From NCBI RefSeq assembly GCF_017916255.1, contig NZ_CP072827.1, positions 6,039,501-6,103,500 on the forward strand: a stretch of 64,000 bases of DNA, read 5' to 3'. Below the pieces are notes generated by a model. That model did no database searches, had not been told where the DNA came from, and saw nothing but the letters and a program-made list of their open reading frames with translations. Positions 57,752 through 64,000 of the stretch are shown in pieces (position 1 is the first letter of the stretch; each line of letters starts with the position of its first letter). The translations under genes were made by a program, and so were the position numbers. This DNA comes from Streptomyces mobaraensis NBRC 13819 = DSM 40847 (GTDB taxonomy: Bacteria > Actinomycetota > Actinomycetes > Streptomycetales > Streptomycetaceae).

Positions 57752-60676
57752 TCACCGCGCCGGGAGCGGTATCAGATCGTCGACGACGAGGTCCGGGCTC
57801 TCCGCCGGGCCGGTGTCCGCCCTGATCAGGCGGTCCAGGAAGGCGACGACCCCCGCCGTCCCGGTGGCGAAGTCGGCGCTCTCGCGGAGCGCCTGCTCCC
57901 CGGGGAAGCCCGTGCCCTCCGCGCTGTCCACCCGGAAGAGGAGGACGCCCTCCGCCACCTTCCAGGCCGCTTCCCGGTAGCGCGGCTCGCCGGTGAACCG
58001 CCACACGTCGAGCAGCGCGTTGCCCATCCCCGACAGCCCGTGGAAGAACTGCGGCAGGACGGCGTACTTGTGGTGGACGTTCTCGACGAGGGGGGCGAGC
58101 CACCGCTCGAGTTCGTCGTCGGGCCGCACGGCCAGGTAGCGGACCAGTGTGGTGAGGACGCCCGCCGAGCCGAAGTCCCAGTAGCACCGCGCCACGATGG
58201 AGGCGTCCGCTTCCGTCTCCAGGGGCACCATGGCCGGGAAGCCCTCGAACTCCGTCCCGTGCCGGACCGCGTACGCCAGGTCGTGCCCGAGGGCGGAGCG
58301 GCCGAGGGCGAAGGCGCGTTCGTCGTGCGCCGCCTGCGACAGGCAGAGGAGGAACAGCGCGATCCCGCTGCCGCCGCTCGCGTAGCCCAGCGGTACATTC
58401 CCTTCCGCGTCCGGCCAGTACGGGCCCCGGGGGCCGTGGAGGCGGGTCTCGGCGAGCCGTTCGCCGGCCCGGACGGCGGCGTCGAGGAAGTCGTCGCCGT
58501 ACCCGTCGCGCCAGAACCGGAGGCAGGCGGTCCCGTACCCCGCCAGGCCGTGCAGCACGTCGGCCGAGGCGTCGAGCAGCGGGTGCCGCCCGGCCCGTCG
58601 CAGGAGTTCGGCGGCGGCCTCGGGCCGGCCCAGCTCGCGCAGGACCCAGGCGATGCCGGCCTGCCCGAGGTAGAGGCCCGGCGGGTACGCGTCGTCGGTG
58701 ATGCTCCGGTCGGCCATCCAGGCGGTCAGTCGCGCCGGGACCGCGTCCGCGCCCCCGGCGTGGTGCAGCGTGTGCAGGACGCCCGCGGCACCGTAGGCGA
58801 CGGAGAGGGGATTGGTCTCGAAGACGGCGGGGTCCGCGGGGAACAGTCGGTCGTCGCGCTCCGGCGTGGCGGTGCGTTCGAGGTAGCGGAGGGCGGAGTT
58901 CCGCGTCTCCCGGGCGAGTTCGCGCGTGCCGCGTCGCGGTGGCTCCGGTGACCCCGGTGATCCCGGTGGCTCCGATGGTCCCGGCGACGCCGGTGATGCC
59001 GGGGACGGGTGGGGCGCGGGGCGACCGGCCGCCGGGTCCGGAGCGGGGGTTCGGACCGGAGCCGACACCGAACCGGAAGCCGCAGCCGGGCCGGAGGCCG
59101 TGGCCTGAGCCGACTCCGGGCCGGAGGCTGGAACCGGGCCGGAGGCCGCAATCGGAGCCTGAACCGGTGCCGTGACGGGCAAGGTGGCCAAGGCCGCGGC
59201 GACGTCGTCGATGTCGGGCGCGCGCCCGGACCCCGGCTGCTCCATGAGCGTGTCCAGCAGCTCGACGAAGGGACCGGACAGCCCCAGTTCCGCGGTGAGG
59301 TCGTCGAGGAACCGGCGGCGCGACGGCGCGTACAGCTCGGTCATCGCGTTCGCCAGCATGACGCTCCCGAACACCACCGCACCCAGCGCGTAAAGGTCGT
59401 TGGCCCGGTCGGCGCCCCCCGACCGCACCGCCTCGGGCATCGCCATGCCCGGCGTGTGAAGGCCGACGGGCGGGTCCACTCCTTCCTCGACGGCGCATTC
59501 GAGGTCGATGACGCGGATTCCGCCCTCGTTCGGGACGATGACGTTGTTGAAGGAGAGGTCCCCCAGGACGATGCCATGGCGGTGGGCTGCCCCGATCGCC
59601 CGGGCCAGCCGCACCCAGTGGGGGCGGAGGCCGGAGAAGTAGTCGTCCAGAGCGGTCCGGGTGGTCCCCGCCCGGTAGAGCGGATTCGTCCGGATGGTGT
59701 GGCGGCCCAGGTGCTCGCCCGGCAGATATTCCTCGACGAGGAAGGTGTGTCCGCCCTCCTCGAAGATCTCGACCGGACGCACGAAGAAGCCGCAGTCGAA
59801 GAGGGCGCGCAGGATGCGGTACTCCTTCTCCAGCAGCTCTACGGCGTCGAGGCGGCCGGATCCCACCTCGATGTGCGGCCGGGCTTCCTTCAGCACGACG
59901 GGCCGGCCGGTGGACCGGTCGTCGGCGAGGTAGACCCCGCCGCGATTGGAGAAGCCGAATGCCGACGTCACGCGGAACCGCCCGTCGCGGAGTGCCGGCG
60001 CCGTCCCGGTCCCCGCCGCAGGCGGTCCGTCCGGGGCGAGCGGGTCGGTCAGCCACTCCGGGAGGTGCCAGTACGGGAGCCGGACGTCGGAGACGTACGA
60101 TCCGTCGCGGTCGGCGATGACGTACCGGCGGCTGCCGTCCGGCCGCAGCAGCGTCCGTGGGCTGAAGCCGCCGTACCGGTAGTAGACGCACGAGGAACGC
60201 GGCCACCTCCGGTCCGAGAGGACGTACGGGCCCTGGAAACCGTCGAGTTCGGCCGCCAGGACGTCTCCGAGACGGAGGAACGCCCGGTCGTCGGGCGGGT
60301 AGAAGGTCATGAACTTCCCGCCGGAAGCCCGGGGCCACAGCTTGCCGTTGACCTCGGCCACCGTCCGGGCGTCCAGCAGGAACTTGAACGGCACGGCGGC
60401 GTCCACGGCGCATCCGGCCGCTCGCTCCAGGCACGCGGGGGAATCCTGGGAGCGCACCGCCACGTGGATCTTCCAGCCCTGCTCGGGGGCCGTCGCCGAC
60501 GTGGCGCGCGGCGACTCGGCGACGTACCAGAGGCCGCTGCGGCGGAGCGTCCAGCCGGGGGGCGCGAGGGCCTCGAACACCCCGGCGTGCTCCGGGCCCG
60601 GCGTGTACGCGTCCGCGCTCTCGAACCACCTGGGGTGGTACTGCGCGTAGGCGTTGAGGACTGCCCAGTCGTGCAT
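57752..60676 (-). CDS. lanKC: Class III lanthipeptide synthetase LanKC
   Basis: The product has 974 residues from ATG 60676. The N-terminal lyase region (about 1-200, WFESADAYTPG) precedes a Ser/Thr kinase-like domain: VYLADDRSTGRPVVLKEA with Lys, HRHGIVLGDLSFNNVIV with the catalytic Asp, and RVIDLECAVEE with DLE in place of DFG. A Pro/Ala/Ser linker of about 100 residues leads to a LanC-like cyclase. The cyclase lacks the zinc Cys-Cys-His set: ARCYWDFGSAGV and FFHGLSGMGNAL occupy the ligand positions, so it is class III, not IV. It phosphorylates Ser/Thr, eliminates to dehydroamino acids and forms labionin or lanthionine rings on the peptide at 60822. Confidence 0.93.
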   Translation of the reverse strand: MHDWAVLNAYAQYHPRWFESADAYTPGPEHAGVFEALAPPGWTLRRSGLWYVAESPRATSATAPEQGWKIHVAVRSQDSPACLERAAGCAVDAAVPFKFLLDARTVAEVNGKLWPRASGGKFMTFYPPDDRAFLRLGDVLAAELDGFQGPYVLSDRRWPRSSCVYYRYGGFSPRTLLRPDGSRRYVIADRDGSYVSDVRLPYWHLPEWLTDPLAPDGPPAAGTGTAPALRDGRFRVTSAFGFSNRGGVYLADDRSTGRPVVLKEARPHIEVGSGRLDAVELLEKEYRILRALFDCGFFVRPVEIFEEGGHTFLVEEYLPGEHLGRHTIRTNPLYRAGTTRTALDDYFSGLRPHWVRLARAIGAAHRHGIVLGDLSFNNVIVPNEGGIRVIDLECAVEEGVDPPVGLHTPGMAMPEAVRSGGADRANDLYALGAVVFGSVMLANAMTELYAPSRRRFLDDLTAELGLSGPFVELLDTLMEQPGSGRAPDIDDVAAALATLPVTAPVQAPIAASGPVPASGPESAQATASGPAAASGSVSAPVRTPAPDPAAGRPAPHPSPASPASPGPSEPPGSPGSPEPPRRGTRELARETRNSALRYLERTATPERDDRLFPADPAVFETNPLSVAYGAAGVLHTLHHAGGADAVPARLTAWMADRSITDDAYPPGLYLGQAGIAWVLRELGRPEAAAELLRRAGRHPLLDASADVLHGLAGYGTACLRFWRDGYGDDFLDAAVRAGERLAETRLHGPRGPYWPDAEGNVPLGYASGGSGIALFLLCLSQAAHDERAFALGRSALGHDLAYAVRHGTEFEGFPAMVPLETEADASIVARCYWDFGSAGVLTTLVRYLAVRPDDELERWLAPLVENVHHKYAVLPQFFHGLSGMGNALLDVWRFTGEPRYREAAWKVAEGVLLFRVDSAEGTGFPGEQALRESADFATGTAGVVAFLDRLIRADTGPAESPDLVVDDLIPLPAR

Positions 60677-60821
60677 GACACCGCCTCGCGGTCGGCCAGG
60701 GGCGAACGTGCGTCGTGGTGCCGGTCGCGGTCGGGCGGCGCCGCTCGCGTGGGACGGCACCGGGACCGGGAACGCCGCGTTCGCGACGGCGGTCGGGGAC
60801 GCCGTCCCATGGTGGGCACGG

Positions 60822-61010
60822 TCACTTCAGGGTGGGTCCGGCGCAGCTGTTCTGGTAGCAGGAGGTGAGGCTCACGTAGCCCCTGATCTCCTGGGCGTCA
60901 CGGCCGCCTCCCGCGTGCGCGAGAAGTACCCTCTGCAGTTCGAGAACCGAGGGCATCACCTGCTGGGCGAGTTCGCCCGCCGTCGTTCCCGACGTGGTCG
61001 GTTCCGTCAT
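60822..61010 (-). CDS. lanA: Class III lanthipeptide precursor
   Basis: The 62-residue peptide starts at ATG 61010. The leader contains SVLELQRVLL, which matches the class III recognition helix (LxLQ-type motif). The C-terminal core GYVSLTSCYQNSCAGPTLK includes Ser-x2-Ser-x5-Cys (SLTSCYQNSC), the labionin-forming arrangement, plus a second Cys and Thr. It precedes lanKC by 145 nt on the same strand, the usual order. The weak ribosome site GGAAG is a few bases upstream. No dedicated transporter or protease gene is adjacent. Confidence 0.9.
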   Translation of the reverse strand: MTEPTTSGTTAGELAQQVMPSVLELQRVLLAHAGGGRDAQEIRGYVSLTSCYQNSCAGPTLK

Positions 61011-61216
61011 GTCGTCCACTTCCCGACATCCGACGAATCTCTTGAATGGTGCACCGATGTTGGTCGGTCCGGTGGCACACGGCCCTTCCGGCGGTCGGCG
61101 GCTCACCGGCCTCCTGGCCGAGCGCTCGACAGGTACGGATCACCGCATAGAGCGCGGCATCATTTCCAGCGTGCGCCGTGTCGTCCGCGCCCGCAATTCG
61201 CGCCACGCGCGCTCCC
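61011..61216. promoter_or_regulatory. Intergenic region upstream of lanA
   Basis: The promoter for lanA-lanKC and the terminator of the sirtuin gene must lie here. The sequence is mildly AT-rich for the region. I see no clear promoter boxes or dyad. Confidence 0.35.
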
Positions 61217-61957
61217 TCAACTCTCCGGGCTCCCCTCCCACCGCCGCAGCAGCGCCGGCAGCGCCGTCCCGATCGGCTCCCGGATCACCTCGTCCGCCCG
61301 TTCGTCGTACGGCGTCGGCTCGGCGTTGACGATGACCAGCCGGGCGCCGTGGTCGGCCGCCACCCCGGCGAGCGCCGCCGCCGGGTTGACCATCAGGCTC
61401 GTCCCGACGGCGAGGAAGACGTCGCACGCCTTGGTCACCGTCAGGGCGTCGCCGAGCACGGCGGGGTCCAGCGGCTGCCCGAACATGACCGTCGCCGACT
61501 TCAGGATGCCGCCGCACTCCTCGCACGCCGGGTCCGGTTCACCCGCCGCGACGCGCTCCAGCGCGGCCTCCATCGCCGACCGCGCGCCGCACTCCGTGCA
61601 GACCACCGACCGGGCGGAGCCGTGCAGTTCGAGCACCTTGCGGTCGGGCAGACCGGCCGCCTGGTGGAGGCCGTCCACGTTCTGGGTGATGACGCGGACG
61701 GGGGTCCCCGAGCGTTCCAGCCGCACGATCGCCTCGTGGGCGGCGTTCGGGCGGGCCCGGAGGGTGGGGGCGTCGCGGCGCATCAGCCAGGAGCGGCGGC
61801 GGATCTCCGGATCGTTCATGTAGTACTCGTAGGTGACGAGCTTCTCCGCCTCCGGGTCCCGGCGCCAGAGGCCGTCGGGGCCGCGGTAGTCGGGGATGCC
61901 GGAGTCCGTGGAGACGCCTGCGCCGGTGAGGATCGCCACCAGGGGGTTCTTCGCCAT
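61217..61957 (-). CDS. Sir2-family NAD-dependent protein deacylase
   Basis: The 246-residue protein starts at ATG 61957. MAKNPLVAILTGAGVSTDSGIPDYRGPDGLW is the sirtuin signature for NAD binding. ITQNVDGLHQAAG follows, with catalytic His in VLELHGSARS. Zinc is held by CTEC and CEEC. GTSLMVNPAA and VNAEPTPYD close the fold. It removes acetyl or longer acyl groups from Lys and makes O-acyl-ADP-ribose. The gene is unlinked in function to the lanthipeptide pair, as far as can be seen. Confidence 0.94.
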   Translation of the reverse strand: MAKNPLVAILTGAGVSTDSGIPDYRGPDGLWRRDPEAEKLVTYEYYMNDPEIRRRSWLMRRDAPTLRARPNAAHEAIVRLERSGTPVRVITQNVDGLHQAAGLPDRKVLELHGSARSVVCTECGARSAMEAALERVAAGEPDPACEECGGILKSATVMFGQPLDPAVLGDALTVTKACDVFLAVGTSLMVNPAAALAGVAADHGARLVIVNAEPTPYDERADEVIREPIGTALPALLRRWEGSPES

Positions 61958-62046
61958 GCGGCGAGGGTACGCAGTGGTGCCGCGCGGGGCGAGCGGAATT
62001 CGTCCGGCCGCCCCCGCGCCCCCGGAGCGCCCGGCGGGCGCCGCCC

Positions 62047-63375
62047 TCAAGCGCCCGCGGGCCCGGAGTCGTCCGCCGGCAGGCTGTCCATGAACGAACT
62101 CACCGAGAACACCGCCCGCCCCGGCCCCGCCGGTCCGTACCCGGGCGGCGACGTCAGGCCGAACTCGTCCATCGTCGCCCGGTAGGTCTGCAGCAGCCGG
62201 ATGTGGTACTCGAGCGGCGCGCCCTGCGGGTTGGAGCGGCCGAGCGGGGTCGTGGGCTCCGGGCACCAGGTGGTGAAGCGCGGGGTGATGCCACGCGACA
62301 TGAAGAACCGCAGCCCCTCCGCCGTCGAGTCGACGGCCTCGCCGACCGTCGCGAACCCGGCCGGTGCCGCCATCTCCACGCCCGCCACGAAGTTGGGGAT
62401 GACGTTCCGCGGGCCGAAGACCTCGGCCGAGTCCAGGATGCGGCGGTGCCACTCGTCCCGGCCGACGTAGCGCTCCTTGCCCGGGCAGTACAGCTCGAAC
62501 AACCGCCGGTCCCACACCTCGTAGTTGGGGTGGTAGATGCGGATCCCGTAGTCGTGGAACCGCTGGACGTCCGCCTTCGGCAGCGCCTGGGCGACGACCT
62601 TCCCGGTCCAGCGCCCGGGGAAGCGCTCCTCGATCGCCTGCGCGTAACGGCCGTAGAAGTCCGCCTCGGTGAGCCCGTCCACCCGCGAGGTGATGGAACC
62701 TCCGGTGAGGGTGTACGCGCGCGAGGCGCCGGCCGTGTCGTGCTTGTCGATGATCTCCAGCGCCTCCAGTACCTCCTCCACCGACTTCACGCCCGTGTAC
62801 GGGCGGCCGGCCGCCTTGTGCTGGCGCCAGTTGTGGTTGATGTCGCAGTACTGGCACTCCTCCTTGGCACCGAAGTACTGGCAGACCCGGAAGACCGTCA
62901 GGTAGATGAGGTAGCCCCACTGGATGGTCGGGGCGACCTCCATCACCGACTTCCCGTTGGCGAGCGTGTGGCGGTAGTAGTCCGGCATCGGCGGCAGGCC
63001 CACGTCCGCGATGTGCCGGCCGTCCAGCATCAGGCCGAGCGCACCCTCAGGGGTGACCCCGACGCGGTACGGGGACTGGGGATTGACCCGTACGGAGACG
63101 ACGGTGCGCCGCAGCCCGTAGGGGCCGCCGGTCAGCACGATCTCCTCCGGCGGCCGGCGCAGCGCGGCGGCGCCCAGCTCGGGGAGGGTGCGGTGGTCGA
63201 AGGAGAAGATGAAGTAGGACTTCGGTTTGACGTCGCCGCCCTCCTCCCCGGCGAGCGCGGACTCGTCGAAGGCGATCCCGCCGCGCAGCAGGTCCTCCTT
63301 GATGACGGCTTCCCGCGGCACCCCGGGGAAGCGGTCCATCAGGTCCTCGACCTCTTCCGTACGGCTGCGTCCCAT
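62047..63375 (-). CDS. Radical SAM protein with CX8CX2C motif
   Basis: The product has 442 residues from ATG 63375, with GGGAG 7 nt upstream. The iron-sulfur motif is CQYFGAKEECQYC: Cys165, Cys174 and Cys177, spaced CX8CX2C instead of the canonical CX3CX2C. A TLTGGSITSRVDG segment is the GGE-like SAM motif. The rest fits a TIM barrel (YHPNYEVWDRRLFELYCPG, NVIPNFVAGVEM). The N-terminal 150 residues form an accessory domain. I know Elp3 uses CX9CX2C, so longer first loops occur, but this family is not one I can name. The substrate is unknown. Confidence 0.82.
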   Translation of the reverse strand: MGRSRTEEVEDLMDRFPGVPREAVIKEDLLRGGIAFDESALAGEEGGDVKPKSYFIFSFDHRTLPELGAAALRRPPEEIVLTGGPYGLRRTVVSVRVNPQSPYRVGVTPEGALGLMLDGRHIADVGLPPMPDYYRHTLANGKSVMEVAPTIQWGYLIYLTVFRVCQYFGAKEECQYCDINHNWRQHKAAGRPYTGVKSVEEVLEALEIIDKHDTAGASRAYTLTGGSITSRVDGLTEADFYGRYAQAIEERFPGRWTGKVVAQALPKADVQRFHDYGIRIYHPNYEVWDRRLFELYCPGKERYVGRDEWHRRILDSAEVFGPRNVIPNFVAGVEMAAPAGFATVGEAVDSTAEGLRFFMSRGITPRFTTWCPEPTTPLGRSNPQGAPLEYHIRLLQTYRATMDEFGLTSPPGYGPAGPGRAVFSVSSFMDSLPADDSGPAGA

Positions 63376-63782
63376 GACCGCTCCCTCTCCGCGTCCGTCC
63401 CTCGTGTCCCGCACCGCCCCGGCCGACCGGTTTCCCTGGCCGGATCGAGCCGGATCGAGCCGGATCGAGCCGGATCGAGCCGGATCGATCCGGTTCAGGC
63501 CGGGAAGTCACCGCCCCGGCGCGGGCAACGACGCGCAACGGAGTGCGCCGGGGCGGCACTTGCGCCGCCCGGAACGGCCTCGCGGCATCCCTCGGAAGCC
63601 CCGGCGCCGACCGGGCAGCACCCCGCCGATGCTAGCGCGCGGGCACGGGACGCCCGGGTCCTAGGTCTTTCGGCCGGCATGGCCGGCATGGCCGACACGG
63701 CGGACACGGCGGACACGACGGACGGGACGGACAGGACGGGTAGGACAAGGCACTACGAGCGCGGCGGGCACCGGCCCATCCG
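63376..63782. repeat. Non-coding gap with 10-bp tandem repeats
   Basis: Five copies of CGGATCGAGC-like units run from 63439 to 63490. A second run of GGCATGGCC and then GACACGGCG units lies around 63676-63740. No gene is supported in the 407 nt between the radical SAM start and the peroxiredoxin stop. Confidence 0.75.
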
Positions 63783-64000
63783 TCACCGAACCGCGCTCCC
63801 GGTCCCCGGCACCGGCACCTCGCCCCCCGCCGGGGCCCCCTCCCGCAGGGGACGGTGGTGCAGCCAGTCCAGTACCTGCTCCGCGTGGCGGTCCGGCGGG
63901 AACACCGGGTAGAAGACGTGCTCCACCCGCCCGTCCAGTACCACCAGCGTCAGCCGGGTGAACAGCCGTTGCCCGCCCGCCTCGAAGGTGGGCAGCCGCA
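63783..64000 (-). CDS. Peroxiredoxin, C-terminal end only
   Basis: Reading leftward from the window edge gives RLPTFEAGGQRLFTRLTLVV, then RVEHVFYPVFPPDRHAEQVLDW, ending at TGA 63783-63785. This resembles the C-terminal part of streptomycete peroxiredoxins (AhpC/TSA-like thiol peroxidases), where LPTF, VFYPVFPPDRHAE and VLDWL recur. The catalytic Cys region lies outside the window, so class cannot be judged. Confidence 0.7.
   Translation of the reverse strand, partial: RLPTFEAGGQRLFTRLTLVVLDGRVEHVFYPVFPPDRHAEQVLDWLHHRPLREGAPAGGEVPVPGTGSAVR

Noticed and set aside
57752..60676. Class IV lanthipeptide synthetase
   Set aside because: The cyclase lacks the Cys-Cys-His zinc ligands that class IV enzymes keep.

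Overview
The window is high-GC actinomycete chromosome, almost certainly Streptomyces or a close relative. GTG and TTG starts are frequent, genes often overlap by 4 nt (GTGA/ATGA), and the gene set is typical: a gluABCD importer, an NsrR/Hmp pair, a Streptomyces-type PcaL, LanKC, secreted GDSL hydrolases and F420-type enzymes. By eye 1-10.5 kb and the CRISPR-Cas block (37.5-48.9 kb) are less GC-extreme than the rest, which fits acquired DNA.

Region 1 (1-10545) looks like an undescribed, oxygenase-rich RiPP locus. A 55-residue precursor-like peptide (5620-5787) is followed by a strong hairpin. After it come three paralogous HExxH proteins and a 2-oxoglutarate/Fe(II) oxygenase. Upstream lie a JmjC-type oxygenase, a flavin monooxygenase-like protein and two unknown proteins. 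Two MFS transporters and a divergent M16 peptidase (cut by the window start) could export and trim the product. An IS110 element (about 10.9-12.1 kb) closes the region.

Region 2 (12.1-37.5 kb) is mostly core chromosome. It starts with an orphan pcaL whose two enzyme domains are separated by about 1,000 residues of repetitive linker. Next come an MBL hydrolase, exonuclease III, a MarR regulator behind a MerR/SoxR-type promoter, secreted hydrolases, a GntR regulator, the gluABCD operon, hmp-nsrR with two candidate NsrR sites, ggt, and a reductive pyrimidine (or hydantoin) degradation operon at 32.1-36.7 kb.

Region 3 (37.5-48.9 kb) is a type I-E CRISPR-Cas locus. The cas genes run leftward (cas3 / cas8e-cse2-cas7-cas5-cas6e-cas1-cas2) between two short arrays whose leaders both face the cas genes. 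Oddities: cse2 encodes two fused Cse2 domains, cas1 is frameshifted, the array 1 leader lies inside the 3' end of cas2, a lone repeat sits between cas3 and cas8e, and array 1 begins where a NAD(P)-binding protein gene breaks off.

Region 4 (48.9-64 kb) carries lipoate ligase, an inositol-phosphatase-like enzyme, a phytoene-dehydrogenase-like flavoprotein, a secreted lectin, a Clp-N protein with an internal amber codon, alkylation repair (adaA-alkA fusion, ogt), a class III lanthipeptide pair (LanKC and LanA), a sirtuin, a radical-SAM protein with an unusual CX8CX2C motif, and the 3' end of a peroxiredoxin gene. No tRNA or rRNA gene was recognised.
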